Assembly (NCBI RefSeq): GCF_011947285.1
Contig: NZ_JAAOZT010000006.1
Coordinates: 62,001-126,000 of the forward strand
Source of the DNA: Glaciimonas immobilis
Lineage (GTDB): Bacteria > Pseudomonadota > Gammaproteobacteria > Burkholderiales > Burkholderiaceae_D
Direction of reading: 5' to 3'
DNA length: 64,000 bases
Each line of letters begins with the position of its first letter. Within the stretch, counting starts at the first letter, position 1. The notes beneath the pieces are model-generated. The model did no database searches and had not been told where the DNA came from. It was given only the letters and a program-made list of their open reading frames with translations. Below, one piece after another: positions 42,217 to 52,351 of the stretch. The position numbers and the translations under genes were made by a program.

Positions 42217-44841
42217 ATGAACTCAGCCGATATCCGCGATAAGTTTCTCACATTCTTTGAATCCAAAGACCATACAGTTGTGCGCTCGTCCAGCCTGGTG
42301 CCGGGCAATGATCCGACACTGCTGTTCACCAATTCAGGCATGGTCCAGTTCAAGGACGTTTTTCTCGGTACCGAGAAACGTAATTACGTCCGTGCGACCT
42401 CCGTGCAGCGCTGTTTGCGCGCCGGGGGCAAGCACAACGATCTGGAAAATGTGGGCTATACCGCTCGCCATCACACTTTTTTTGAAATGCTGGGAAATTG
42501 GTCTTTCGGTGACTATTTCAAGCGCGATTCGTTAAAGTGGGCTTATGAGTTGCTGACCAAGGTCTATGGCCTGCCAGCTGAAAAGCTTTGGGCCACCGTC
42601 TACGAAACCGATGACGAAGCTTATGATATTTGGGTCAACGAAATTGGCTTGCCACCAGAACGCGTCGTGCGTATCGGCGACAACAAAGGTGCACCGTTTG
42701 CCTCAGACAATTTCTGGCAGATGGCGGATACCGGTCCTTGCGGCCCCTGTTCTGAAATATTTTACGATCACGGACCTGAGATTTGGGGCGGTCCTCCGGG
42801 TAGCCCGGATCAAGACGGTGACCGTTATATCGAAATCTGGAATAACGTCTTCATGCAGTTTGACCGTCAGGTCGACGCCAAAACCGGCGAAGTAACCTTG
42901 ACGCCATTGCCACGCCAGTGTGTCGATACAGGCATGGGTTTGGAACGCCTGGCCGCCATTTTGCAGCATGTACATAGCAACTATGACATTGATTTGTTCC
43001 AAAATCTGATAAAGGCGGCAGCCCGCGAGACCAACGTCACCGATTTGACCAACAATTCGTTAAAAGTTATTGCCGACCATATCCGCGCCTGCGCGTTTCT
43101 GATCGTTGATGGCGTGATTCCCGGCAATGAAGGCCGTGGCTACGTCTTGCGCCGGATTATTCGCCGCGCTTTGCGGCACGGTCACAAACTTGAGCAAACC
43201 AAGCCGTTCTTCTACAAGCTGGTGAAAGACCTGGTATTGGAGATGGGCGCTGCCTACCCAGAACTGCCCGAAGCCGCCAAACGGGTAGAGCAAACGTTGC
43301 AGCAGGAAGAAGAACGCTTTGGCGAGACGCTAGAAAACGGGATGAAGATTCTGGAAGCCGCGCTGACCAAAAATCCAAAAAAACTGGATGGCGATACCGC
43401 GTTTACGCTGTACGACACTTTCGGCTTTCCGCTCGATTTAACTGCGGATATTTGTCGTGAACGCGAAGTCGAACTCGACGAAACAGGTTTTGAGGTGGCA
43501 ATGAAACGCCAGCAAGAAACCAGCCGCGCAGGTGGCAAGTTCAAGATGGCAGCTGGCGTTGAATATAGTGGCGATAAAACGACTTTTGTCGGTTATGAAG
43601 CGCTGGTACATGACGCCAAAGTGCTTGCATTGTATGTGGATGGCAGCGCCGTACAAGCCGTTGAAGCCGGGCAAGACGCGATAGTTGTCCTTAACACGAC
43701 ACCGTTTTATGCAGAGTCTGGCGGTCAGGTGGGCGATGCGGGTGTGCTTGAATCGGCCAGCAGTTTATTTAGCGTGACGGATACGCTAAAAATTCAGGCC
43801 GAGGTATTTGGTCACCACGGTCGCCTGGAAAAGGGCACATTAAAAATCGGCGATCACCTGGGCGCTAAAGTCGATACAGCGCGCCGGGCACGCACCATAC
43901 GTAATCACTCCGCGACGCATTTAATGCACAAGGCATTGCGCGAAGTATTAGGTACGCACGTGGCACAAAGAGGTTCTCTGGTCGATGCGGATAAAACCCG
44001 TTTTGACTTCAGCCATAATGCGCCTGTCAGCGCCGATCAAATTCGTCTGATTGAAGATATCGTTAATCGCGAAGTGCTTGAAAACATCGCTACCAAAGCG
44101 CAATTGATGTCGTTTGACGATGCAGTTGCGAGTGGAGCGATGGCTTTGTTCGGTGAAAAATACGGCGACGAAGTACGCGTCCTGGCGATAGGTACTTCAA
44201 CCGAATTGTGTGGCGGTATACACGTCAACCGAACCGGCGATATCGGCTTGTTCAAGATTGTTGCCGAAGGCGGCGTGGCAGCAGGCATCCGCCGGATTGA
44301 AGCGGTCACCGGACTTGGCGCGCTTGCACTGGTACAAAACCTGAGCAATCGCGTCACCGAAGCGGCGACGGCACTGAAAGCGCCGCCGGAAGAACTGACA
44401 CAACGGATTGGGCAGGTACAGGATTACGTCAAGTCGCTAGAGAAAGAAATGGCGGCGCTCAAGTCCAAAATAGCCGCCAATCAAGGTGACGAGCTGGCAA
44501 ATCACGCAGTCAATGTCAATGGCATCCACGTTCTTGCAGCGATGCTGGAGGGCGCTGACAGCGCGACATTACGTGAAACCATGGACAAGCTCAAAGATAA
44601 ACTGAAAACGGCGGCGATCGTACTGGCGACAGTTAAGGACGGCAAAGTAAGTTTAATCGCAGGCGTGACTGCCGATGCTATTAGTAGAGTCAAAGCTGGT
44701 GATCTGGTTAATTTTGTCGCTCAGCAAGTGGGCGGTAAAGGTGGTGGACGACCGGATATGGCGCAAGCAGGCGGTACGGATCCAAGTGGATTAGCCGCGG
44801 CCTTACAGGGCGTTGCAGCGTGGGTTGCGGCCCGCGATTAG
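42217..44841 (+). CDS. alaS: Alanyl-tRNA synthetase
   Basis: 874-residue class II synthetase charging tRNA-Ala. The N-terminal catalytic core begins [22 protein letters not shown] and includes [16 protein letters not shown] and [18 protein letters not shown]. The editing domain has [16 protein letters not shown] and CGGIHV, giving the zinc-type His/Cys set. The C-terminal domain carries [11 protein letters not shown]. The start at ATG 42217 matches the family. A TTG at 42190 would add nine residues. The dispersed repeat copy lies 54-109 bases after its stop. Confidence 0.96.
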   Translation: MNSADIRDKFLTFFESKDHTVVRSSSLVPGNDPTLLFTNSGMVQFKDVFLGTEKRNYVRATSVQRCLRAGGKHNDLENVGYTARHHTFFEMLGNWSFGDYFKRDSLKWAYELLTKVYGLPAEKLWATVYETDDEAYDIWVNEIGLPPERVVRIGDNKGAPFASDNFWQMADTGPCGPCSEIFYDHGPEIWGGPPGSPDQDGDRYIEIWNNVFMQFDRQVDAKTGEVTLTPLPRQCVDTGMGLERLAAILQHVHSNYDIDLFQNLIKAAARETNVTDLTNNSLKVIADHIRACAFLIVDGVIPGNEGRGYVLRRIIRRALRHGHKLEQTKPFFYKLVKDLVLEMGAAYPELPEAAKRVEQTLQQEEERFGETLENGMKILEAALTKNPKKLDGDTAFTLYDTFGFPLDLTADICREREVELDETGFEVAMKRQQETSRAGGKFKMAAGVEYSGDKTTFVGYEALVHDAKVLALYVDGSAVQAVEAGQDAIVVLNTTPFYAESGGQVGDAGVLESASSLFSVTDTLKIQAEVFGHHGRLEKGTLKIGDHLGAKVDTARRARTIRNHSATHLMHKALREVLGTHVAQRGSLVDADKTRFDFSHNAPVSADQIRLIEDIVNREVLENIATKAQLMSFDDAVASGAMALFGEKYGDEVRVLAIGTSTELCGGIHVNRTGDIGLFKIVAEGGVAAGIRRIEAVTGLGALALVQNLSNRVTEAATALKAPPEELTQRIGQVQDYVKSLEKEMAALKSKIAANQGDELANHAVNVNGIHVLAAMLEGADSATLRETMDKLKDKLKTAAIVLATVKDGKVSLIAGVTADAISRVKAGDLVNFVAQQVGGKGGGRPDMAQAGGTDPSGLAAALQGVAAWVAARD

Positions 44842-44894
44842 TCGCTAACTACTTTTGGCCCGTACCGCGCAGCGCGCATACTGCGGAGAAGATT

Positions 44895-44950
44895 CAGTAT
44901 GCGGCGCTCACCATCCTCATTGGTCTTAAGACCTTTACGGTTGCTGGGGG
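44895..44950 (+). repeat. Dispersed intergenic repeat, copy 2 (after alaS)
   Basis: Contains GGCGCTCACCATCCTCATTGG and a perfect 12-bp palindrome GGTCTTAAGACC (44922-44933), then ACGGTTGCTGG. The same arrangement appears after xthA and, in reverse complement, twice after trmD. Confidence 0.65.
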
Positions 44951-45071
44951 ACACGTACCTTCTCTTCACTATTGTCGCGACGGTTCCAAAAAAAGGTAAT
45001 TGGATATCGTGCCAGCCAGCGTGATGCGAGCTGTTTAATTTCTTCCGGACGATCCTGAAGGCGATTAAACG

Positions 45072-45116
45072 ATACTCAACGACTCAACGACACAACGACA
45101 CAACGATACTCAACGA
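45072..45116. repeat. CAACGA short tandem array
   Basis: Five copies of AACGA separated by short CTC/CAC/TACTC spacers (ACTCAACGACTCAACGAC and continuing). A 9-base periodicity holds over most of the array. Confidence 0.75.
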
Positions 45117-45151
45117 TTGTTAAAGCGATTGAATTCGCGGACTATTCCCTG

Positions 45152-45679
45152 ATGAGCGACTTTAAGTTTTGCCCGATCTGCGGCGTCTCTTTGACGCTGC
45201 GCAGCGTTGACGGCGACGGAGGAAAAATTCGGCTAACGTGTCCCGAGGGTCATTGGACACACTGGGATAATCCTCTGCCGGTTCTGGCTGCAGTGGTTGA
45301 ATTTGATGGTCATATTTTGTTGGCCCGAAATGCTGCATGGCAAGATAATATGTTCGCGCTGATCACCGGGTTTATGGAGCGTGACGAAACGCCAGAACAG
45401 GGTATTGCACGCGAGTTAAAAGAAGAAACCAATCTTGATGCAGACCAGATCACGTTGATCGGGGTTTATGAATTTATGCGTAAAAATGAGCTAATCATTG
45501 CTTATCACGTAAAGGCATCGGGAACAATTCAGTTGTCCGCGGAATTACTTGAATACCGTTTGTTGCCACCTGCCAAAGTCAAGCCGTGGCGCGCCGGGAC
45601 CGGTTATGCAGTTGCTGACTGGATGCGCCAGCAAGGTTTGGAAGTTGAGTTCGTAGAGCGGCCGATTTTGGTTGAGTAA
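45152..45679 (+). CDS. NUDIX hydrolase with zinc-ribbon N terminus
   Basis: 175-residue pyrophosphohydrolase. The first 45 residues carry a zinc-ribbon-like CPICG and CPEGHWTHWDNPLPV. The NUDIX box follows from GFMERDETPEQGIARELKEE with the metal-binding glutamates. The zinc-ribbon plus NUDIX layout recalls NudC (NADH pyrophosphatase), but the protein is shorter and lacks the NudC N-terminal domain. The substrate is unknown, a nucleoside diphosphate derivative being likely. Confidence 0.85.
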   Translation: MSDFKFCPICGVSLTLRSVDGDGGKIRLTCPEGHWTHWDNPLPVLAAVVEFDGHILLARNAAWQDNMFALITGFMERDETPEQGIARELKEETNLDADQITLIGVYEFMRKNELIIAYHVKASGTIQLSAELLEYRLLPPAKVKPWRAGTGYAVADWMRQQGLEVEFVERPILVE

Positions 45680-45972
45680 GTCGAGGGTGATCAGGCGCAT
45701 GTACATTGTTGTTTAATTGGAATTTTCCTAAAATCCATTGGCCGAGCAGAATGGTCACGCTTTGACTATTATTGATTGTCATCCCACCGATTACAAAAAT
45801 TACGCGCATAATTGGGCTTGGGTAAGATGCCCAGCATGAACTCCCTTTAAAGGAATGTACCTAAATAGTTAGGCTGTTGTAAAACCGGTAGATTTTTGTT
45901 GCGATGCATCATATTTCATCTCTTTGGAGTAAAATCGGCAGAAACCGGCAACGTTAAAAATGATGACACAAA

Positions 45973-46206
45973 ATGATTATGGAATTTAATAGAGAACTTG
46001 ATGCCCGAGGTCTGCACTGCCCGCTACCTATTTTGAAAACAAAAAAGGCGCTGGCTGACATGACAAGCGGTCAAGTTTTACGGGTGTTAGCGACTGACTC
46101 AGGATCTGTACGTGATTTTCAGGCGTTTGCTAAGCAAACCGGTAACGATTTGCTATCGCAAACAGAAGAAAACAGAGAATACGTTTTTTTCATGAAGCGT
46201 AAATAA
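45973..46206 (+). CDS. TusA/SirA-type sulfur carrier protein
   Basis: 77-residue protein of the TusA/YeeD family. The catalytic cysteine is in LDARGLHCPLPILKTKKAL near residue 16, followed by the IF3-like fold. Such proteins carry persulfide sulfur for tRNA thiolation, molybdenum cofactor work or sulfur oxidation. No dsr or tus cluster is adjacent, so the exact route is unclear. A start at ATG 45973 or, two codons later, 45979 is possible. Confidence 0.85.
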   Translation: MIMEFNRELDARGLHCPLPILKTKKALADMTSGQVLRVLATDSGSVRDFQAFAKQTGNDLLSQTEENREYVFFMKRK

Positions 46207-46566
46207 TTTTAGCAATTGTCGTGATGCAATATGAAACTGGCGCAAGCGTTACAAATGCGATCGCCGTTTATTGTGATAATAATAAAATTGCAAATATAGC
46301 AATTATTTCATTCCCCACGAGCATCTTCTTTTCCTACTGAGATAATCTTCGGTAATATTATGCAATATTAAAGTTGCCTCTGAGCCCGGTGCCCAGCCTT
46401 CTTTCCTGCGAATTCCTTCAAAAGTTTATAAATAGTTAAATAACTCTATAAATTAATAGTACGTTCGTGCTAAATTTTGGTTGCGAACCCTTTTCTCTCT
46501 TATAATCTCGTAATCAATTAACGTTAACGTCAACTCGAATATCATTTTTTATTTAAAGGCAGACCG
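46207..46566. other. Promoter region of the etf-acyl-CoA dehydrogenase unit
   Basis: 360 AT-rich bases. The promoter at 46477-46506 is the only clear element. The remainder has no recognisable gene. Confidence 0.5.
46477..46506 (+). promoter_or_regulatory. Sigma-70 promoter upstream of etfB
   Basis: TTGGTT at 46477-46482 and a perfect TATAAT at 46501-46506 with 18-base spacing. Transcription would begin near 46513, about 54 bases before the etfB ATG. Confidence 0.65.
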
Positions 46567-47316
46567 ATGAAAGTACTAGTTCCCGTCAAGCGTGTAGTCG
46601 ACTACAACGTCAAAGTACGTGTCAAATCCGATGGCTCAGGTGTGGATATTGCTAACGTCAAGATGTCGATGAATCCGTTTGATGAAATTGCAGTAGAAGA
46701 AGCGATGCGTCTGAAAGAAAGCGGCAAAGTCACCGAGGTGATCGCGATTTCATGTGGCGTTAGCCAGTGCCAGGAAACCTTGCGTACCGCGATGGCGATC
46801 GGTGCCGACCGCGCCATTCTGGTGGAGTCGGATGCTGATTTGCAGCCACTCGCCGTCGCCAAATTATTGAAAGCGATTGCCGATAAAGAGCAGCCGCAAC
46901 TGATTATTTTAGGCAAGCAGGCCATCGATGACGATTGTAACCAGACCGGTCAGATGCTGGCGGCATTATTAGGCTGGCCGCAAGCGACGTTTGCCTCCAA
47001 AGTCGTGCTGGAAGAGGGCAAAGTGCTGGTGACGCGTGAAGTGGACGGCGGTTTGGAAACGCTGGCATTGACGTTGCCGGCGATCATCACCACCGACTTG
47101 CGCCTCAATGAGCCGCGTTATGTGACGTTGCCGAACATCATGAAAGCCAAAAAGAAAACGCTGGACATGTTCAAGCCCGCTGATCTGGATGTTGACGTTA
47201 CGCCGCGCCTGAAGACTTTGAAAGTCGTCGAGCCAGCCAAGCGTAGCGCCGGGATCAAGGTGCCGGACGTCGCCACATTGGTCGCCAAGCTGCGCAACGA
47301 AGCCAAAGTCATTTAA
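46567..47316 (+). CDS. etfB: Electron transfer flavoprotein subunit beta
   Basis: 249-residue ETF beta subunit. It starts [19 protein letters not shown] and has the AMP-binding GADRAIL region and the signature [43 protein letters not shown]. With EtfA it accepts electrons from acyl-CoA dehydrogenases and passes them to ETF-ubiquinone oxidoreductase. AAAGG precedes the ATG. It is 98 bases ahead of etfA in the same orientation. Confidence 0.95.
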   Translation: MKVLVPVKRVVDYNVKVRVKSDGSGVDIANVKMSMNPFDEIAVEEAMRLKESGKVTEVIAISCGVSQCQETLRTAMAIGADRAILVESDADLQPLAVAKLLKAIADKEQPQLIILGKQAIDDDCNQTGQMLAALLGWPQATFASKVVLEEGKVLVTREVDGGLETLALTLPAIITTDLRLNEPRYVTLPNIMKAKKKTLDMFKPADLDVDVTPRLKTLKVVEPAKRSAGIKVPDVATLVAKLRNEAKVI

Positions 47317-47414
47317 TTCGCGACTGCCGTTACCACCGAACAGATACACAGATACAGCGGGCCGCGCCAGATTAAGTTGACGGCGACCGCAATACCCCAT
47401 CATCAGGAGATACC

Positions 47415-48344
47415 ATGACTGCTCTCGTCATTGCCGAACACGATAACGCTTCCTTAAAAGGTAGCACCCTCAATACCATCACTGCGGCCACCCAATGCGG
47501 CGGCGATGTCCACGTACTGGTTGCCGGTAAAAATTGCGGCGCTGCAGCCCAGGCTGCTGCCAAAGCCGCTGGCGTGACCAAGGTGCTGGTCGCCGATATG
47601 GATTATTTTGCCGATGGCCTGGCAGAAAACATCGCGGAACAAGTCCTTGCATTGGCATCTGCTTACAGCCACATCCTGGCACCGGCAACTGCCTACGGTA
47701 AGAATATTTTGCCGCGCGTTGCCGCCCGTCTGGATGTCGGTCAGATTTCAGAAATCGTCAAGGTCGATAGCCCGGACACGTTCGAGCGTCCGATCTATGC
47801 CGGTAACGCGATTGCCACCGTACAATCTATCGATGCAATCAAAGTCATTACCGTACGGACTACCGGTTTCGATGCGGCGGCTGACGGTGGTTCTGCTACG
47901 GTGGAAAACCTCACTGCAGCAGCAGATTTTGCCAAATCCAGTTTTGTCTCACGCGAGTTGGCCAAGTCGGATCGTCCGGAACTGACGGCGGCCAAAGTCA
48001 TCGTGTCAGGCGGACGTGGCATGGGTTCTGCCGACAACTTCAAGATATTGGAGCCATTGGCCGACAAACTCGGTGCGGCGATGGGGGCTTCCCGCGCGGC
48101 TGTGGATGCGGGTTTTGTACCCAATGACTGGCAAGTGGGTCAAACCGGCAAGATCGTTGCACCGCAACTGTACATCGCTGTCGGTATTTCTGGCGCGATC
48201 CAGCATTTGGCCGGGATGAAAGACTCTAAAACCATCGTGGCGATCAACAAGGATGAAGAAGCGCCGATCTTCTCGGTCGCGGATTACGGCCTTGTCGGTG
48301 ATTTGTTTGATATCGTCCCGCAATTGGTGACAGAGTTAGGTTGA
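47415..48344 (+). CDS. etfA: Electron transfer flavoprotein subunit alpha
   Basis: 309-residue ETF alpha subunit binding FAD. The C-terminal FAD signature is [40 protein letters not shown], and [13 protein letters not shown] starts the FAD domain. AGGAG is five bases before the ATG. It follows etfB as one operon and is followed by hairpins and then an acyl-CoA dehydrogenase gene, the electron donor for the pair. Confidence 0.95.
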   Translation: MTALVIAEHDNASLKGSTLNTITAATQCGGDVHVLVAGKNCGAAAQAAAKAAGVTKVLVADMDYFADGLAENIAEQVLALASAYSHILAPATAYGKNILPRVAARLDVGQISEIVKVDSPDTFERPIYAGNAIATVQSIDAIKVITVRTTGFDAAADGGSATVENLTAAADFAKSSFVSRELAKSDRPELTAAKVIVSGGRGMGSADNFKILEPLADKLGAAMGASRAAVDAGFVPNDWQVGQTGKIVAPQLYIAVGISGAIQHLAGMKDSKTIVAINKDEEAPIFSVADYGLVGDLFDIVPQLVTELG

Positions 48345-48400
48345 AAGCGCGGCTAATAACGCCATAATGGCCGCAACAGCAAAATATAAAAGTCAGGACT

Positions 48401-48434
48401 AACTGCTATGTGCCCGCCCCAGGGCATAGCAGTT
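48401..48434 (+). other. Long hairpin between etfA and the acyl-CoA dehydrogenase
   Basis: AACTGCTATG-TG-CCC pairs with GGGCATAGCAGTT, leaving a two-base bulge. It has no T-run and sits 35 bases before the terminator at 48469, so it may be an upstream mRNA structure. Its TGCCC could compete with the terminator arm GGGCA. Confidence 0.4.
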
Positions 48435-48468
48435 GGATCAATGGATTAGAACGTTTGAAAAAACGTCA

Positions 48469-48503
48469 GGGCAGTATTACGGAAGTGGTACTGCCCTTTT
48501 TTT
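48469..48503 (+). terminator. Intrinsic terminator just before the acyl-CoA dehydrogenase start
   Basis: An 8-bp stem GGGCAGTA/TACTGCCC with a 12-base loop is followed by seven T that run into the ribosome-binding site TTGGAG of the next gene. It ends only 9 bases before the ATG at 48513, which is unusual for a terminator between co-oriented genes. Confidence 0.75.
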
Positions 48504-48512
48504 GGAGTAGTC

Positions 48513-50303
48513 ATGAGTTACGTTGCCCCGCTAAAAGATATGTTGTTCGCACTGAACTCGGTCGCCGGACTTGAGCAGATAAGCCAGTTGCCGGGATGTG
48601 CCGACGCAACCCTCGAAACCGTCGAAGCAGTGTTGCTGGAAAACGCTCGATTTTGCGGCGAAGTGATAGCGCCGCTGAATCGTTCAGGAGATCAGGAGCC
48701 GAGCTTTTGGCGCGATGGCGATGTCATTACCAGTAAAGGATTTAAAGAGGCGTTTAAGGCATTTGCGGACGCGGGCTGGCAAGGTATCCAGCACCCGGAG
48801 GAATACGGCGGTCAGGGTTTGCCCAAGCTGGTGGCCACGCCTTGTATCGAAATGTTGAATGCGGCTAATCTGTCCTTTGCGTTATGCCCACTGCTCAGTG
48901 ATGGCGCGATTGAAGCTTTGCTAACTGCCGGTACCGAAGACCAGAAACGTATCTATCTGGAGAATCTGATATCGGGCAAATGGACTGGCACCATGAACCT
49001 GACCGAGCCGCAAGCCGGTTCCGATCTGGCGCTGGTGCGCACCCGGGCAGTGCCGCAAGGCGATGGTACATTCAAGGTTTCTGGCACAAAGATTTTTATT
49101 ACCTACGGTGAGCATGATATGGCCGAAAACATCGTCCATCTGGTGCTGGCACGTACCCCCGATGCGCCAGAAGGCGTGAAGGGAATATCGCTATTCATTG
49201 TTCCTAAATTTCTGGTCAACGCTGACGGCTCTCTCGGCGCGCGCAATGATGTCCATTGCGTGTCAATCGAACATAAACTAGGTATAAAAGCCAGTCCAAC
49301 CGCGGTGTTGCAGTTCGGTGACGAAGGCGGCGCCATCGGTACTCTGGTAGGGTCGGAAAATCGCGGTCTTGAGTACATGTTCATCATGATGAACGCAGCC
49401 CGCTTCGGCGTCGGTCTTCAGGGTATTGGCGTGGCGGAACTCGCTTACCAAAAGGCGGCAAGTTTTGCCAAAGACCGTCTGCAATCACGGGATCTGAGTG
49501 GTTCGACCGGGCCGGTAGCGATCATCCATCATCCAGATGTGCGTCGGATGTTGATGTCCATGCGCTCCCAAATCGAGGCAGCACGGGTGTTGGCATACGT
49601 TACCGCAGCAGCCTCCGATGTAGCGCATCACCACGCCGACGAGACAGTGCGCAAAGCCAATCAGGCGTTTTACGAATATCTGGTACCGGTCGTGAAGGGA
49701 TGGTCGACCGAGATGTCGATTGACGTGGCCTCCACCGGTGTCCAGATTCATGGCGGCATGGGCTTTATCGAAGAAACCGGCGCTGCGCAGTTTTACCGGG
49801 ATGCCCGTATTTTGACGATTTACGAGGGGACAACGGCAATTCAGGCAAACGATCTGATCGGCCGTAAAACCGCGCGCGATGGCGGTGCTGTCGCCAAAAA
49901 TATTGTGGCTCAGGTCAGGAGTACGCAAGCCCAGCTGGCAGCCAGCGACGACGCCAGTTTGATTGCTATCGGTAATCAGTTGGCAATCGGCGCAGATGCA
50001 TTGGAGCAAGTGATCGACTATGTTGTGGCAAATGTGAAGAGTGATATCAAAGGCGTATTTGCCGGCGGTGTGCCGTATCTGAAATTGACCGGGATTGTAC
50101 TCGGCGGCTGGCAATTAGGCAGGTCCGCTTTGATTGCCGCAGAAAAGCTGAAATCAGGCGACGGGGACAATAGTTTTTACCGCGCTAAAATCGGCACAGC
50201 ACGTTTTTTTGCCGAGCACATTCTGGTGCAGTCCGCGGGACTTAGTACATCCGTGGTGAGCGGTAGCACCGGTGTGATGGCATTAACTGAAGAGCAATTC
50301 TGA
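48513..50303 (+). CDS. Acyl-CoA dehydrogenase, 596-residue type with C-terminal extension
   Basis: 596-residue flavoprotein with the ACAD core (GQGLPKLVATP, TMNLTEPQAGSDLALV, RGLEYMFIMMNAARFGVGLQGIGVAE, YEGTTAIQANDLIGRKT) and an extra C-terminal domain of about 150 residues (ACAD-C2), as in the DmdC-like or long-type dehydrogenases. It oxidises acyl-CoA with electrons going to ETF, matching the etfB/etfA genes just upstream. The substrate range is not readable from sequence. TTGGAG is five bases before the ATG, directly after a terminator. Confidence 0.88.
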   Translation: MSYVAPLKDMLFALNSVAGLEQISQLPGCADATLETVEAVLLENARFCGEVIAPLNRSGDQEPSFWRDGDVITSKGFKEAFKAFADAGWQGIQHPEEYGGQGLPKLVATPCIEMLNAANLSFALCPLLSDGAIEALLTAGTEDQKRIYLENLISGKWTGTMNLTEPQAGSDLALVRTRAVPQGDGTFKVSGTKIFITYGEHDMAENIVHLVLARTPDAPEGVKGISLFIVPKFLVNADGSLGARNDVHCVSIEHKLGIKASPTAVLQFGDEGGAIGTLVGSENRGLEYMFIMMNAARFGVGLQGIGVAELAYQKAASFAKDRLQSRDLSGSTGPVAIIHHPDVRRMLMSMRSQIEAARVLAYVTAAASDVAHHHADETVRKANQAFYEYLVPVVKGWSTEMSIDVASTGVQIHGGMGFIEETGAAQFYRDARILTIYEGTTAIQANDLIGRKTARDGGAVAKNIVAQVRSTQAQLAASDDASLIAIGNQLAIGADALEQVIDYVVANVKSDIKGVFAGGVPYLKLTGIVLGGWQLGRSALIAAEKLKSGDGDNSFYRAKIGTARFFAEHILVQSAGLSTSVVSGSTGVMALTEEQF

Positions 50304-50337
50304 TTAGTCCAGTCTCCTATCGATAAAAATGGGGGTG

Positions 50338-50387
50338 AAAAAAGCAGGGAAAGCGCGTTAAGCTACTTTTCCTGCTTTTTGTTTTTG
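50338..50387 (+). terminator. Intrinsic terminator after the acyl-CoA dehydrogenase gene
   Basis: A 15-bp stem AAAAAGCAGGGAAAG/CTTTTCCTGCTTTTT with a single G-T pair and an internal loop of about 12 bases, followed by T-rich sequence. Confidence 0.9.
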
Positions 50388-50474
50388 TTATTTACTACCA
50401 TTCAATCAAAAATCGATTCTTTTATGAACTCTCTTAACAAAACGTTTCGAGGCAGCTGAATATCAATCAGGCAA

Positions 50475-50915
50475 TCAACCGTAAGAACCGCCTGTGAAAA
50501 GTAAGTCAAAGGTGCGAGCAATGGTGCCTATCAGACCAATTGCCCCTACGCCAACGGTCAAAACAATGATTACCGCCAATATCCAAGTCGATTCCGATTT
50601 TTTTCCGGAGCCTCCATTGAGGCGTAGGTCCCATTTTTCGTCGGGCATAAGGCCGGTTATTAGCGCTTCCAGAATCGCAATAAGTGCGGAAATTAACAGC
50701 GGCGCAAATAAAAACAGTTTTTGTTGGGTCGGCCATATCGCCAGAGCCAATAAAGAAAGCGGCAAAGAAATAAAATGTAACCAGCCCCACACGTCTTTAG
50801 CCCCATGCAGATAAAATCGGTGCAAACCGATACTGCCGAATATTGCGGTGATAAGCGTGGCGATAGTTTTATTTCTGTGTGTGGTAGTCATATTGGCAGA
50901 GCTTGTTGGGGGCAT
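50475..50915 (-). CDS. TM2 domain-containing membrane protein
   Basis: 146-residue protein with the TM2 motif (KTIATLITAIFGSIGLHRFYLH, with the glycine-HRFY hallmark) and three hydrophobic segments, the last near the C terminus (STWILAVIIVLTVGVGAIGLIGTIAR). Topology is probably inner membrane. The start could be ATG 50915 or ATG 50891 (MTTTHRNK). Neither has a clear ribosome-binding site. Function is unknown. Gene order relative to the rpsP operon is divergent. Confidence 0.75.
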   Translation of the reverse strand: MPPTSSANMTTTHRNKTIATLITAIFGSIGLHRFYLHGAKDVWGWLHFISLPLSLLALAIWPTQQKLFLFAPLLISALIAILEALITGLMPDEKWDLRLNGGSGKKSESTWILAVIIVLTVGVGAIGLIGTIARTFDLLFTGGSYG

Positions 50916-51217
50916 GAATCAATGAATAGCGTCGTCAGGAGGGAAAGCGGACGTAACGCACCAGAACCAGAGCGCGTTAGCAGATCGTTTCCGTTCTGCA
51001 GGATGACGCGTAGTGTAACGTAATGAGGCCGATTTGTTGGCTTGAAATCAAAGCAGTTCATCATCGCGCCAAAATCGTGTGAAGGTGCACGCGGGCAACT
51101 TGATCGCACGCTGCGATTCACGCAACACTTCTGCATGCAAAAAGGCTATTTAAGCCGCAGCGACAGCGATTTTGACATGCTTGATGCTGGACTGCGACAG
51201 TATTGGAGAGAGCAAGG

Positions 51218-51247
51218 TTGCGGGGTTGGGCTAACTTGCGTTATAAT
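51218..51247 (+). promoter_or_regulatory. Promoter of the rpsP operon
   Basis: TTGCGG at 51218-51223 and TATAAT at 51242-51247 with 18-base spacing. Transcription would begin near 51254, leaving a 36-base leader before rpsP. Confidence 0.7.
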
Positions 51248-51289
51248 TTGCGGCTTTTTCCGTGTTCGACAACACTTTTTGGAATCATT

Positions 51290-51544
51290 ATGGTCGTTAT
51301 TCGTTTATCTCGTGGTGGCGCTAAGAAGCGCCCGTTTTACAACATCGTAGTTACTGATTCGCGCAATCGTCGCGATGGTCGCTTTATCGAGCGTCTGGGT
51401 TTCTACAATCCGGTAGCATCTGGTGCGTCGGAAAGCTTCCGTATCGCTCAAGATCGCCTGACCCATTGGGAAGGCGTTGGCGCGCAGATGTCGCCAACCG
51501 TTGCTCGTCTGGTAAGCCAGGCTGGTAAAAAAGCTGCAGTTTAA
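51290..51544 (+). CDS. rpsP: 30S ribosomal protein S16
   Basis: 84-residue ribosomal protein, [20 protein letters not shown], with the [12 protein letters not shown] core. Start ATG 51290 gives the exact family beginning. A longer frame from 51203 is not used. It is the first gene of the rpsP-rimM-trmD-rplS operon. Confidence 0.96.
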   Translation: MVVIRLSRGGAKKRPFYNIVVTDSRNRRDGRFIERLGFYNPVASGASESFRIAQDRLTHWEGVGAQMSPTVARLVSQAGKKAAV

Positions 51545-51552
51545 TTCTGTAG

Positions 51553-52194
51553 TTGGCAACTGATTTGTCTACGCTTAATACAGCAACTACGGTGACTCCG
51601 GTCGCAGCGGTCGCAAAATCAGCGGAAACGACGCAATCGGGCGTCACGACTAGCGTTGTGATTCCGGCAGATTTAATCATGGTTGGCTACATAACCGGTG
51701 CCTATGGACTTCAGGGCTGGGTGCGGATTAAACCGTATTCGCCAGACGCGGACGCGTTGCTGAATGCTAAAAAATGGTGGTTGGGTAAGCCAAACGTGGC
51801 AGATTTGCAAGATATTGAAATGATGCAGGCCAAAAATCACAGTGGTGACATTGTGGCGCGATTGGTCGGCATAGTTGGGCGTGAAGCTGCGGAGGCGCTG
51901 AAAGGCACCGCAGTGCATGTCCGTCGTAGCCATTTTCCTGCATTGGAAGATGGGGAATTTTACTGGATCGACTTGATCGGTCTATCAGTTGAAAATCTGC
52001 AAGGTGAACAGCTAGGTGTGGTAGCAGACCTGATGGATAATGGCGCGCATCCGATTTTAAGGATCACGTTGCCGGCTGTCGCGGGTCAGGATAAGGCTGC
52101 ACCTGAATTGCTCGTGCCTTTTGTTGACCAATTCGTCAAGACCGTTGATCAGAAGATAAAAAAAATCACCGTGGACTGGGGGCTGGATTATTAG
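51553..52194 (+). CDS. rimM: Ribosome maturation factor RimM
   Basis: 213-residue 16S rRNA processing factor that binds S19. The core is MVGYITGAYGLQGWVRIKPYSPDADALLNAKKWWLG, with the PRC-barrel part FYWIDLIGLSVENLQGEQLGVVADLMDNG. An N-terminal, Thr/Val-rich 42-residue extension precedes the core. The start is taken as TTG 51553, but TTG 51565 or even ATG 51679 are possible, as none has a good ribosome-binding site. It lies 8 bases after rpsP. Confidence 0.88.
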   Translation: MATDLSTLNTATTVTPVAAVAKSAETTQSGVTTSVVIPADLIMVGYITGAYGLQGWVRIKPYSPDADALLNAKKWWLGKPNVADLQDIEMMQAKNHSGDIVARLVGIVGREAAEALKGTAVHVRRSHFPALEDGEFYWIDLIGLSVENLQGEQLGVVADLMDNGAHPILRITLPAVAGQDKAAPELLVPFVDQFVKTVDQKIKKITVDWGLDY

Positions 52195-52351
52195 GCGTCT
52201 GTCCATTGATCTGAATTTCAATTTGCTGAATTTTAGACCGTTGGTGGTTGGTCCGATTTTAATCGGACTTTTATCTATGGTGCGGTCCTGATGACAGTCA
52301 TGATTTTAAAGCGGCAAACAAATCTGATCGGAAATTTAACCAGTGGGCGCT

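Larger units (their letters stand above)
44842..45151. other. Intergenic region with repeat after alaS
   Basis: 310 bases containing a copy of the dispersed repeat (44895-44950) and a CAACGA tandem array (45072-45116). No gene is visible. The region between the repeats is without recognisable signals. Confidence 0.55.

Noticed and set aside
45072-45116. CAACGA array as a CRISPR-like array
   Set aside because: The units are 9 bases with no 25-40 base spacers and no cas genes nearby. It is a simple tandem repeat.
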